Part shown: in pieces, positions 34,325-45,379 of the stretch
Position numbering within the stretch: position 1 is the first letter of the stretch
Layout: the number at the start of each line of letters is the position of its first letter
DNA from: Antedon mediterranea
Lineage: Eukaryota; Echinodermata; Crinoidea; Comatulida; Antedonidae
Length of the DNA: 64,000 nt
Direction: 5' to 3'
Assembly: GCF_964355755.1 (NCBI RefSeq)
Contig: NC_092678.1
Coordinates: 10,948,922 to 11,012,921 of the forward strand
Made by a program: the position numbers and the translations under genes
Notes under the pieces: model-generated
What the model was told of the DNA's origin: nothing
What the model saw: the letters and a program-made list of their open reading frames with translations, nothing else
The model's database searches: none

Positions 34325-34942
34325 TGTTTTGGGTTGCTGTACTAATGAAAGACTCTAACTCGCTTGACTGTCGTAACACATATATTATTTATTCAGTATA
34401 ATACTTCAGTACAATATACAACTATAAGTATAGATAAGGAACGGACGGTCAATGATGCTGTCAGTGAGGTGTGAAGTGTGTAGGTCTGCTTCTGAAGAAG
34501 TGGCTGTGAGGTGGGTGCTCCGTGAGGTGGCTGTAAGGTGTGTGCTCCGTGAGGTGGCTGTAAGGTGTGTCTGGGCCCTTCTGAAACTTGGGGCTCAGTT
34601 CATTTGCATAATGTCATTACATCATCTGTGAGGGTAACGATTGGTCCTAAGTTGATCCAGGGGTGTCTAAGTGGGAATGATTAACGGTATAATAAGGTAA
34701 TTCTGTGATGGATGACACTGTCAAATCTGTACTTAAATAGTGTCAATCACTCCTGGTTTAACGATGGGAAAGTCACAAAATTAAGCTAAGTGTTCTCTTT
34801 AGGGACTCTATTATAAACTAAATGGTCATTAAAACATCTGGACAAACTCTCCTCCGGACTTTCTGGGTCAAGTTTGTGAACCTATTTAAATTCCGATACA
34901 GAGGTCGATTTCTTAAATATAAAAGTATATCGTTATATTACA
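34325..34942 (-). repeat. 5' LTR of the Gypsy-like element (618 bp)
   Basis: Pairs with 26816-27442. Differences are seven scattered substitutions and one 9 bp deletion. It should contain the element promoter. It joins satellite 2 sequence at 34943. Confidence 0.93.
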
Positions 34943-37900
34943 TTAATGTGATTTTAAGCACTTTGATGTTTTGGTATAACCAAGTTTCATCGAAATGCAC
35001 AAAATGGTCTAAAACGTCTCCAAATGCGATTTAAAGCTATTCTAGACCCTTTGATGTTTTGTGTGAAGAAGTTTTCTCGAAATGCTCAAAATGGTCTAAA
35101 ACGTTTTCCAATACCATATTAAGCTATTTTGTGCAATTTGATGTTTTTGTGTAACCAAGTTTTTTCGAAAATCACAAAATTGTCTAAAACGTCTCCGAAT
35201 GCGATTTGAAGCTCTTCGGTACACTTTGATGTTTTGTGTGAAAAAGTTTTGTCGAAATGCTCAAAATGGTCTAAAACGTTTTTAAATACGATATTAAGCT
35301 GTTTTGTGCACTTTGATGATTTGTGTGAAAAGTTTTAACGAAATGCTCAAAATGGTCTAAAACGGTTTCTAATGTGATTTTAAGCACTTTGATGTTTTTG
35401 TGTAACCAAGTTTTTTCGAAAATCACAAAATGGTCTAAAACGTCTCCAAATGCGATTTGAAGCTATTCTGTACACTTTGATGTTTTGTGTGAAAAAGTTT
35501 TCACGAAATGCTCAAAATGGTCAAAAACGGTTTCTAATGTGATTTTAAGCACATTGATGTTTTTGTGTAACCAAGTTTTTTCGAAAATCACAAAATGGTC
35601 TAAAACGTCTCCAAATGCGATTTGAAGATTTTCTAGGCACTTTGGTGTTTTTATGTTAACAAGTTTTTTCGAAAATCACAAAATGGTCTAAAACGTCTCC
35701 AAATGCGATTTGAAGATATTCTGAGCACTTTGGTGTTTTTATGTTAAAAAGTTTTTTCGATAATCACAAAATGGTCTAAAACGTCTCCAAATGCGATTTG
35801 AAGCTCTTCTGTACACTTTGATGTTTTGTGTGAAAAAGTTTTGTCAAAATGCTCAAAATGGTCTAAAACGTTTTTAAAACGATATTAAGCTATTTTGTGC
35901 TCTTTGATGTTTTTGTATAACCAAGTTTTTTCGAAAATCACAAAATGGTCTAAAACGTCTCCGAATGCGATTTGAAGCTCTTCTGTACACTTTGATGTTT
36001 TGTGTGAAAAAGTTTTGTCGAAATGCTCAAAATGGTCTAAAACGTTTTTAAATACGATATTAAGCTGTTTTGTGCACTTTGATGATTTGTGTGAAAAGTT
36101 TTAAAGAAATGCTCAAAATGGTCTAAAACGGTTTCTAATGTGATTTTAAGCTGTTTGATGTTTTTGTGTAACCAAGTTTTTTTCGAAAATCACAAAATGG
36201 TCTAAAACGTCTCCAAATGCGATTTGAAGCTTTTCTAAGCACTTTGGTATTTTTATGTTAACAAGTTTTTTCGAAAATCACAAAATGGTCTAAAACGTCT
36301 CCAAATGCGATTTGAAGATATTCTGAGCACTTTGGTGTTTTTATGTTAAAAAGTTTTTTCGAAAATCACAAAATGGTCTAAAACGTCTCCAAATGCGATT
36401 TGAAGCTATTCTGTACACTTTGATGTTTTGTGTGAAAAAGTTTTAACGAAATGCTCAAAATGGTCTAAAACGGTTCTAATGTGATTTTAAGCACTTTGAT
36501 GTTTTTATATAACCAAGTTTCATCGAAATGCACAAAATGGTCTAAAACGTCTCCAAATGCGATTTAAAGCTATTCTAGACACTTTGATGTTTTGTGTGAA
36601 AAAGTTTTCTCGAAATGCTCAAAATGGTCTAAAACGTTTTCCAATACCATATTAAGCTATTTTGTGCAATTTGATGTTTTTGTGTAACCAAGTTTTTTCG
36701 AAAATCACAAAATTGTCTAAAACGTCTCCGAATGCGATTTGAAGCTCTTCTGTACACTTTGATGTTTTGTGTGAAGAAGTTTTCTCGAAATGCTCAAAAT
36801 GGTCTAAAACGTTTTCCAATACCATATTAAGCTATTTTGTGCAATTTGATGTTTTTGTGTAACCAAGTTTCATCGAAATGAACAAAATGGTCTAAAACGT
36901 CTCCGAATGCGATTTGAAGCTCTTCTGTACACTTTGATGTTTTGTGTGAAAAAGTTTTGTCGAAATGCTCAAAATGGTCTAAAACGTTTTTAAATACGAT
37001 ATTAAGCTGTTTTGTGCACTTTGATGATTTGTGTGATAAGTTTTAACGAAATGCTCAAAATGGTCTAAAACGGTTTCTAATGTGATTTTAAGCACTTTGA
37101 TGTTTTTGTGTAACCATGTTTTTTCGAAAATCACAAAATGGTCTAAAACGTCTCCAAATGCGATTTGAAGCTTTTCTAAGCACTTTGGTGTTTTTATGTT
37201 AACAAGTTTTTTCGAAAATCACAAAATGGTCTAAAACGTCTCCAAATGCGATTTGAAGCTATTCTGTACACTTTGATGTTTTGTGTGAAAAAAGTTTTGT
37301 CGAAATGCTCAAAATGGTCTAAAATGTTTTTAAAACGATATTAAGCTATTTTGTGCTCTTTGATGTTTTTGTGTAACCAAGTTTCATCGAAATGAACAAA
37401 ATGGTCTAAAACGTCTCCAAATGCGATTTGAAGCTTTTCCAAGCACTTTGCTGTTTTTATGTTAACAAGTTTTTTCGAAAATCACAAAATGGTCTAAAAC
37501 GTCTCAAAATGCGATTTGAAGGTATTCTGAGCACTTTGGTGTTTTTGTGGGAAAAGTTTTAACGAAATGCTCAAAATGGTCTAAAACGGTTTCTAATGTG
37601 ATTTTAAGCACTTTGATGTTTTTGTATAACCAAGTTTCATCGAAATGCACAAAATGGTCTAAAACTTCTCCAAATGCGATTTAAAGCTATTTTAGACACT
37701 TTGAAGTTTTGTGTGAAAAAGTTTTCTCGAAATGCTCAAAATGGTCTAAAACGTTTTCCAATACCATATTAAGCTATTTTGTGCAATTTGATGTTTTTGT
37801 GTAACCAAGTTTCATCGAAATGAACAAAATGGTCTAAAACGTCTCCGAATGCGATTTGAAGCTCTTCTGTACACTTTGATGTTTTGTGTGAAAAAGTTTT

Positions 37901-39626
37901 GTCGAAATGCTCAAAATGGTCTAAAACGTTTTTAAATACGATATTAAGCTGTTTTGTGCACTTTGATGATTTGTGTGATAAGTTTTAACGAAATGCTCAA
38001 AATGGTCTAAAACGGTTTCTAATGTGATTTTAAGCACTTTGATGTTTTTGTGTAACCAAGTTTTTTCGAAAATCACAAAATGGTCTAAAACGTCTCCAAA
38101 TGCGATTTGAAGCTATTCTGTACACTTTGATGTTTTGTGTGAAAAACTTTTCACGAAATGCTCAAAATGGTCAAAAACGGTTTCTAATGTGATTTTAAGC
38201 ACATTGATGTTTTTGTGTAACCAAGTTTTTTCAAAAATCACAAAATGGTCTAAAACGTCTCCAAATGCGATTTGAAGCTTTTCTAAGCACTTTGGTGTTT
38301 TTATGTTAACAAGTTTTTTCGAAAATCACAAAATGGTCTAAAACGTCTCCAAATGCGATTTGAAGATATTCTGAGCACTTTGGTGTTTTTATGTTAAAAA
38401 GTTTTTTCGATAATCACAAAATGTTCTAAAACGTCTCCAAATGCGATTTGAAGATATTCTGAGCACTTTGGTGTTTTTATGTTAAAAAGTTTTTTCGAAA
38501 ATCACAAAATGGTCTAAAACGTCTCCAAATGCGATTTGAAGCTCTTCTGTACACTTTGATGTTTTGTGTGAAAAAGTTTTGTCAAAATGCTCAAAATGGT
38601 CTAAAACGTTTTTAAAATGATATTAAGCTATTTTGTGCTCTTTGATGTTTTTGTATAACCAAGTTTTTTCGAAAATCACAAAATGGTCTAAAACGTCTCA
38701 AAATGCGATTTGAAGGTATTCTGAGCACTTTGGTGTTTTTGTGTGAAAAGTTTTAACGAAATGCTCAAAATGGTCTAAAACGGTTCTAATGTGATTTTAA
38801 GCACTTTGATGTTTTTGTATAACCAAGTTTCATCGAAATGCACAAAATGGTCTAAAACGTCTCCAAATGCGATTTAAAGCTATTCTAGACACTTTGATGT
38901 TTTGTGTGAAAAAGTTTTCTCGAAATGCTCAAAATGGTCTAAAACGTTTTCCAATACCATATTAAGCTATTTTGTGCAATTTGATGTTTTTGTGTAACCA
39001 AGTTTTTTGAAATGCGATTTGAAGATATTCTGAGCAGTTTGGTGTTTTTATGTTAAAAAGTTTTTTCGAAAATCACAAAATGGTCTAAAACGTCTCCAAA
39101 TGCGATTTGAAGATATTCTGAGCACTTTGGTGTTTTTATGTTAAAAAGTTTTTTTCGAAAATCACAAAATGGTCTAAAACGTCTCCAAATGCGATTTGAA
39201 GCTATTCTGTACACTTTGATGTTTTGTGTGAAAAAGTTTTAACGAAATGCTCAAAATGGTCTAAAACGGTTTCTAAGGTGATTTTAAGCACTTTGATGTT
39301 TTTGTGTAACCAAGTTTTTTCTTAAATCACAAAATGGTCTAAAACGTCTCCAAATGCGATTTGAACCTTTTCTAAGCACTTTGGTGTTTTTATGTTAACA
39401 AGTTTTTTCGAAAATCACAAAATGGTCTAAAACGTCTCCAAATGCGATTTGAAGATATTCTGAGCACTTTGGTGTTTTTATGTTAAAAAGTTTTTTCGAA
39501 AATCACAAAATGGTCTAAAACGTCTCCAAATGCGATTTGAAGCTATTCTGTACACTTTGATGTTTTGTGTGAAAAAGTTTTGTCGAAATGCTCAAAATGG
39601 TCTAAAACGTTTTTAAAACGATATAA
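34943..39626. repeat. Satellite 2, segment 2
   Basis: Continuation of the ~87 bp array between the LTR element and the Harbinger element. Higher-order repetition is visible. For example, a monomer variant with GTGTGATAAG at 37031 recurs at 37973, an offset of 942 or about 11 monomers, within longer matching runs. The last monomer ends at ...CGATATAA, where the DNA transposon starts. Confidence 0.95.
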
Positions 39627-39660
39627 AGCTGCTTTCACATCGCGCCCGGATTCGGTCCGG
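39627..39660 (+). repeat. Left terminal inverted repeat of the Harbinger element
   Basis: 34 bp starting AGCTGCTTTCACATCGCGCC, an exact inverted match to 45346-45379, with weaker pairing further in. A 25 bp direct relative of its GCTTTCACATCG part lies at 39693-39717, a likely subterminal protein-binding site. Confidence 0.92.
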
Positions 39661-39781
39661 CGCCGTGAGAAAATATCGCGAGCGTTGAGCGCGCTTTCAC
39701 ATCGAGCACGAATTCGGTTGTTCGTGTCACGTACGTTTATTTTGAATTCAACCAAGTGGAACCAACATTGCAATTTTTGCA

Positions 39782-41891
39782 ATGGAAATCTTTGACAGCG
39801 ATAGCGATGATCTTGCAATGCTTAGCCTCTGGCTAAACAAAAAACGCGAACGACAATGGGTCAACATTGTCAATAAAAAAAGAAAGACGCATGGTCAGTT
39901 CGAAACTTTAGTCAGAGAAGATCTTGAAGTGGATCCCGACAAATTTTTTAATTTCTTTAGGTAAGTCTCTAGGCTAACTCATCTACTGTTTAGTGTGTGT
40001 GTCGATGTCATGAACTTAATTGTTAATTATAGCCTAGTCCGACGGTCAATTGCAACAATATTATGTCATGAGTTTTTTCCGTTATCTTTTTAACTGAATG
40101 TGAATAGTTTTTATAATGATAATGATTTGAGCTTAATCTTAACTAGGCCTAGGCCTAAATATATTGTCGCGTTAAGTTCTTTGTTAGTTAGGCCTTACAT
40201 TTTTCAAACTTAGTGTTTATGATATAGGCCTATGTTAGGCCTATACATTGTGTGTCAATGGAAGGAAATAAATGAATGAACAGGGTAGACGATTAGGCCT
40301 ACAATGTCATAAGCTTATTAGTTTTTGTAACCTGTAACACCTATTATTGTAGGCCATATAAAATCTACTAAAATATTGATTTCTGTTGATATTACAACTT
40401 GTCTGACTGACTTACTGCATTCATCATTTTTATGTTTTTATGTTTGTATTCTCTTCCAGAATGACTCAAGTTCAATTTGAGATATTATTTGATTTAATTA
40501 AGGATGACATCTCAAAAACAGATACAAATTTCAGAAAGAGCCTCACACCCAGAGAGCGCCTAGCAATATGTCTAAGGTACGTAAGATTTGATTCTGCTAG
40601 TAGTGCAATTTTTATTGACCTAATATACTGCTCCAAGTGTGTACTAGCCTATAGTAAAACATGATACGATATAGAAAGCCATGTGGGTAACACCTCGCAT
40701 CTTTATTAAGTGATGCGCACGATACTTAAACCTTTTTAATAAAAAAAAACCCAATGTCAATGTTTAGTGCTTATGAAGAGCCGCGCTAAGTAGGACATTT
40801 ATGATAATTGTACCCATAGAAAAAAGGCGTTTTTATGCAGACCTACATTGAGTTTATATATTTTTTGTATATCTTTCTCTAGATTCCATGCCTCAGGCAT
40901 TAGGAATTAGCACAATAAGCGCGATAGTCTTGGAGGTGGCAGATGCTATCTGGAAAAAACTCCAACCAGTATATATGGCCCCGCCTACTAAAGATGAATG
41001 GGCCGACATATCAGCCGATTTTGAAAGACGGTGGAATTTCCTAAACTGCGTCGGAGCCATTGACGGGAAGCACGTAACAATCAAAGCCCCTGGCAATTCT
41101 GGTTCCCTATTTTATAACTACAAGGGAACCTACTCCATTGTGTTAATGGCCTTAGTAGATGCAAATTACAATGTCATCTGTGTAGACGTTGGCAACTATG
41201 GTTCTAGCAGTGATGGAGGAATTTTCTCTAGAATGCAATTAGAAGAAAATACTTTAGGCATACCACCACCTAAAGTTTTACCAGATATGCCAGAGTTGGG
41301 TCCAGTGCCCCATGTGATTGTAGGGGATGAAGCATTCCCCCTCAAAACAAACGTCATGAGACCATACCCAGGTAATAAGACAGACTGATTTTTATTTTAT
41401 TATTTATTGCGGTGGCAGGTCTAAAAAAATATAGCAATACTTTGTTGACACCAACACATCATAAAGAATTATTAAATAGAATTATTTATATTTCAGGTAA
41501 AAAACTTGACAGAGAAAAAAGGATATACAACTACCGCCACAGCCGTGCTAGGCGAATCTCTGAAAATGTCTTTGGCATCCTGGCCAACAAGTTTCGCATT
41601 TTTCATCGTAAGCTGGAGCTGAAGCCGGCCAACGTGGACAAAGTTGTACTGTGTGCAACAGTCCTGCATAATTTTATACGTAAAACGGGGCCAACACCAA
41701 TGGGGTCAGATGATCCAGATATATCATCAATAGAATCAGTAGAAGGCCTACTCAGTTTGGAGCACAGTGGGTTCCACAGTAGCAAAGACGCTATTGACGT
41801 CCGAGAAAAACTGTGTAAATGGTTCAGTTCTGATGTTGGTATTGTCTCGTGGCAGGACCGTTTATGTTTTGGTCATGCGGCAGCAAACTGA
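39782..41891 (+). pseudogene. PIF/Harbinger DDE transposase (HARBI1-like), spliced, with a frame-breaking deletion
   Basis: Proposed exons are 39782-39960, 40460-40576, 40883-41371 and 41497-41891; all splice sites are GT-AG and phases match at the first and last introns. Exons 1-2 encode the N-terminal region (FETLVREDLEVDPDKFFNFFR, then RMTQVQFEILFDLIKDDI and TPRERLAICLR). Exon 3 has AIDGKHVTI (catalytic Asp), VDVGNYGSSSDGG (Asp) and VGDEAFPL. Exon 4 has YNYRHSRARRISENVFGILA (Glu) and VLHNFIRK. The enzyme cuts the TIRs in the nucleus. Exon 3 opens with FHASG, which should be followed by about 10 more residues before LGISTIS; instead LGISTIS is one frame off, so a short deletion has broken this copy. 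AATAAA overlaps the stop codon. Confidence 0.85.
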
Positions 41892-41994
41892 ATAAAATAT
41901 GCCAACCTAAACGAAAGTACACAGTATACCAAACTGCAAGATGTGTGCTACTACTGTATTTAATAATCAAAATCAAATTATACTAGTACATATG

Positions 41995-42426
41995 TTAAAG
42001 CCCCCTTCCCTACGTTTTTTAGATCTAATTTAAGATCACAAACTATATTTAATGTAAAAATAATACTATATGGTCCTATTGCGATAACTTTTTTCGTCTT
42101 TAAACGGTTAAAAATGTGAAAAATAAGTTGATTCTAATAATTATAGCGGCCCGCTATAAATCCCAAAATGCATTGCGCGCGGATTGATATTTTTGTTTTT
42201 CACCTGTAATTTGCCCACTTTTCGATCGATCGTGAGGCCAAAACAAATGGAAGACTCCTAACTTTTCAGCGAAAATACCGGGTAGTGCATTGTTTCTCAC
42301 TTTTTATCATAATTTACCATAAAACGTACATTTAAGACAAGGAATGACATGGTTTAATGTTTTTAAAGTGATATATATGTATTATTTTCCAAAAAACGTC
42401 CAAAATTGCAGGGAAGGGGTCTTTAA
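41995..42426. mobile_element. MITE-like element nested in the Harbinger transposon (1)
   Basis: Ends TTAAAGCCCCCTTCCCT (41995) and the inverse of TTAAAGACCCCTTCCCT (ending 42426) form imperfect terminal inverted repeats, with further A/T-rich pairing inside. About 430 bp, no coding frame. TTA/TAA at the ends suggests a Harbinger-type or Tc-like target. It lies in the intergenic gap between the two convergent genes and shares its right TTAA with the next MITE. Confidence 0.7.
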
Positions 42427-42571
42427 GATCTGTCTACACTATCAAACTAGTGTAAATGAAGAAAGTGTGATGTGCCCAAATATGGTAGTGATATGACGTC
42501 AACATGTCCATATATGGGCATATCACATTTTCTTTGTCACGTAAAGTTTGATAGTGTAGACAGAGCTTTAG
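42423..42571. mobile_element. MITE-like hairpin element nested in the Harbinger transposon (2)
   Basis: About 149 bp, nearly a complete foldback. The left arm CTGTCTACACTATCAAAC (~42430) and right arm GTTTGATAGTGTAGACAG (~42546-42563) are exact reverse complements, and the inner GTGATGTGCCCAAATATGG region pairs with CCATATATGGGCATATCAC. Flanking TTAA and TTA suggest a TTA/TAA target duplication. It ends about 20 bp past the MADF-BESS stop codon. Confidence 0.8.
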
Positions 42572-42591
42572 AAATGCTATTATTTTAATTT

Positions 42592-43885
42592 CTATTCTTC
42601 ACATTGTGCAAGTTCAGTCTCAATCTCAAAAATCGCATCGCTAATTACCTTTTTAATTTGGATTTGTTTCACTTTTGGGAAGGTTTCAACAGTTTTGAAT
42701 GCAGATTCAAAAAAATATGCTAATGCATTTTTCTCTCCTGCCTTTTTCCCTGAAAAATAATCAATTAATACAGCATTCACATCTTCATTTTTGGCTAATT
42801 TTCTTTTTGCGGGAGTATGTTTTGGTTTTGAGGTACTGGGAATATCACCCTCATTAATAATTTCCGATGATGTTCCTTCTTGATCGTCTTGAATAACCTC
42901 ACGACCATCCAATATAGCAGTGAGAAGATTTTCGCACTCATCCGGCAAACTGAAATTACTGGTGCTTCTGTAAAACATTAAAAGCAAATGATCAAGGTTA
43001 TTTTCAAATTCATGTCTCTGTGCATCCTCCATCTGTTCTCACTATATAATAAGTCAGATAGTTTTGGTGTAAAATTGATGTGAACACTTATATTAATTTA
43101 TTTTAAATGTAGTCGACAACTAATATTTGGTCATAGTGGAGGGGAGTTTATTCAAGGATGTAAAGTAGAATGAGTTATAATACCTTCTTGTACTGACAAA
43201 TCCATTTAAAAATTGCATTTGGTCAGCCCACTTATACTTTCTAAGCTTTCCAGCCAGTCCCTGCCCACTGCGACTCATTTGTCCAACTTTTCTTAAGTAT
43301 GCAACATAGGCATCCTTGATATTTGTAAACTTCTTAGATAATATTTGACCTGAAAAAAGGGGATGTTTATAAATTAAAAATGTTGCAAGCAATACTGTTG
43401 GGATAATTTGATACAGTACATAACTATTGATAAATGACATGGCAATCAGTTTCTGTTATATTTATAGATACAGCTTTAATAAAGTTGTTTTGTTGAACAC
43501 AATGTAAACAAATTTTGCCATATTTTTTTTTGTCCATGCTACTACAGCATTTTTAAAACAATTTCTCCAATCCAAGTACATCCTCAATCATTGACCAACA
43601 AAATATATATAATATTACTGTATGTGTAAAGAGTTACATCTATACAGTCAAACAATTTTGATAAGTCAAGCTTAATTTACTGTTTTATACATAATTTAAT
43701 ACATAACACATTAAGGTCAAACTGAGAGGCTTACCAGATTCAACTCCAACTTTAATAGCGATTTCATCCCTCACATCATTTTTATGTCGAACATCTTTGT
43801 ATCGCTTGTCTGACAGATCATATAGGACGCTATTCTTTTCCACTTCTATGATTAGTTGTTCAGTCTGTTCTTCTGTAAGGGCCAT
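42592..43885 (-). CDS. MADF-BESS domain DNA-binding protein of the Harbinger element
   Basis: Three exons on the minus strand, 43885-43735, 43349-43184 and 42967-42592, joined by GT-AG introns with consistent phases, give about 230 residues with no break. Exon 1 and most of exon 2 form a MADF (Myb/SANT-like) domain: LIIEVEKNSVLYDLSDKRYKD, DEIAIKVGVESG, then KDAYVAYLRKV and the basic SGKLRKYKW-type end. Exon 3 ends in a BESS-like protein-interaction motif (ALAYFFESAFKTV...KVKQIQIKKVISDAI). Harbinger elements encode such a Myb/MADF partner, which brings the transposase to the nucleus and the element ends. It converges on the transposase gene, from which it is separated by the two MITEs. Confidence 0.85.
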
Positions 43886-44158
43886 TTCTAAATAATAACG
43901 GTAGTTTAAAAAATATATTAATTGAATAGAAAGGTGTATAGTATTAGATACCTAACTATATAACTTGCTACCAATACTTAATACTCAATTATTATTATTG
44001 CACTTGTCTTTTGTCAAACTCAGTTGGGATAAGCAGAAGGAAGACTGAAAATTAAACTCCCATCACTTATGAAAAATATATAGGCCAAGGTTGTTTTTTG
44101 GGAGGGATTAAACCAAAAAAGAAAGAATAAAAAAACATTTGTTTTAAAATCAAAGACA

Positions 44159-44960
44159 CTAGGCCTAGGGTATAGCCTAGGCCTACTAGAAATAATTTAG
44201 ATAAGCAGGATTATCATTTTATTTAACAAAGGTGGTCTATCCAGATGGCTGAAGCTGATCATTAGAGACCCTCACTAGCCTAGCCTACTTACAATCGTCA
44301 ATATAATAATTCCTAGGCTAGTCAATAAAAACAGTTGACATAAAAATAAATCAGGCCTCATAGGCCCTAAATAAAATATCGGCCATATCAGATCACAAAA
44401 TAATATTAATAATTAATAAAAGACATCCATTATTAACAAGTAGCCAGGGGGGCCTATCTATAATCTAAATAAGGCCTCTAGCTAGGCTAGCCTAGGTAGG
44501 CCTAGCCTAATAGTTATAATAATTCTATTCGCAGTAACTAGCCTAGGCTAGGCCTAACATAGCCTAGGCCCCTAGCTAGGCCTAGGGTAGGCCTAGCCTA
44601 GTTTCCTTGTTAAATTTATAAAAAAACATTAGGCATATTAGGCTAGTTAGGCCTACCTCTAGCTAGGCTATAGCCTACCTTTTTTAGATACAGAGCAGAG
44701 ACGAGAGTACAAAGTCAAGCGGGATGTAGGCCTAGAAGCGACCCAACGGTATAACTAAATTAATAACTAACTAAACCTAGGCCTAATGCTAGGCTAGGAT
44801 GAAAACAGCGCGCCTACCGACCTACCGTCTGATGATGGTTGCATGGAGATCAGATCGCGCACTAACTACTAGCCTATAGCGTACTGCTAGCTGCTGTAGC
44901 TAGAAGGCCTAGGCTAGGCTAGGCCTACAATAGCCTAGTTAGTAACTAACTAGTATTAAT
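44159..44960. repeat. AGGCCTA/CTAGGC-rich low-complexity block
   Basis: Dense overlapping TAGGCCTA, CTAGGCTAG and GCCTAGCC words, many of them palindromic, lie between the MADF-BESS gene start and the right end of the transposon. Scattered single copies occur elsewhere in the window. No coding frame is visible. The block is upstream of the MADF gene and may hold its promoter, but no specific element is recognised. Confidence 0.65.
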
Positions 44961-45345
44961 AACAGAAATATACTTATCTTAATAATCTAAAGTATGATTC
45001 CAGCTAATTGCAGGATACGGCTATGCTTTAAAAAAAACAATTGTTCGAGCAAATAACACTAAAAAAGGAAAGGGGCTCCACCAAAATTCACGTCGCACAT
45101 TGATTTTATGATCGTGGCGCGGAAAAGAGCAGACAACCTCTCCTCCTCCTCGAAAGGTCATTCATGCTCGCTTTTGATTGGTCGAAAGAAAAAAATCGTA
45201 CGATTTCAGAAAAGAAATGGCTTCGTGATCCATCGCTACGAATTCGGAGCCCGAATCAGGTACGGATTCAAATCGTACGAATTTGGTGTGAACGACCTTA
45301 TGCTTTACCACTGAACCCATTTTCCACGATAAATTTCTCAGGCCA
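44961..45345. other. Right subterminal region of the Harbinger element
   Basis: Non-coding. It contains GCTACGAATTCGGAGCCCG, GTACGGATTCAAATCGTACG and AATTTGGTGTGAACG, which resemble the inverted form of the left subterminal TTCACATCGAGCACGAATTCGG. These suggest a second, diverged pair of inverted binding sites. Short open frames on both strands cross here and look fortuitous. Confidence 0.5.
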
Positions 45346-45379
45346 CCGGACCGAATCCGGGCGCGATGTGAAAGCAGCT
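45346..45379 (-). repeat. Right terminal inverted repeat of the Harbinger element
   Basis: Perfect 34 bp inverse of 39627-39660. It is followed by TTAAGCTATTTTG, which resumes satellite 2 in the phase where the left side stopped. Confidence 0.92.

Larger units (their letters stand above)
26816..34942 (-). mobile_element. Ty3/Gypsy-like LTR retrotransposon
   Basis: An 8127 bp element on the minus strand. Two LTRs (TG...CA) flank gag and a pol in the order protease-RT-RNase H-integrase, the Ty3/Gypsy order. A polypurine tract abuts the 3' LTR. The LTRs differ by 7 substitutions and one 9 bp indel over ~618 bp (about 1.1%), which suggests a fairly recent insertion. There is no clear target-site duplication: the left flank ends GGTCTAAA and the right flank starts TTAATGTG. 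Pol has a premature stop and a frame break, so the copy is probably non-autonomous. I do not assign a clade. Confidence 0.93.
39627..45379. mobile_element. PIF/Harbinger DNA transposon with two convergent genes
   Basis: 5753 bp, bounded by 34 bp perfect terminal inverted repeats (AGCTGCTTTCACATCGCGCC...). It interrupts satellite sequence GATATTAAGCTA with a TAA/TTA duplication: TAA at 39624-39626, and TTAA at 45380-45383. A TWA target is characteristic of PIF/Harbinger. It carries a DDE transposase gene on the plus strand and a MADF-BESS gene on the minus strand, the two-protein arrangement of this superfamily. Two MITEs lie between the genes. The transposase has a small frame-breaking deletion, so this copy may only move if helped by another. 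Confidence 0.93.

Noticed and set aside
34164-34379. 71-codon frame at the 5' LTR/leader border
   Set aside because: It spans the LTR end and a microsatellite (DEDEDK) and has no recognisable domain.
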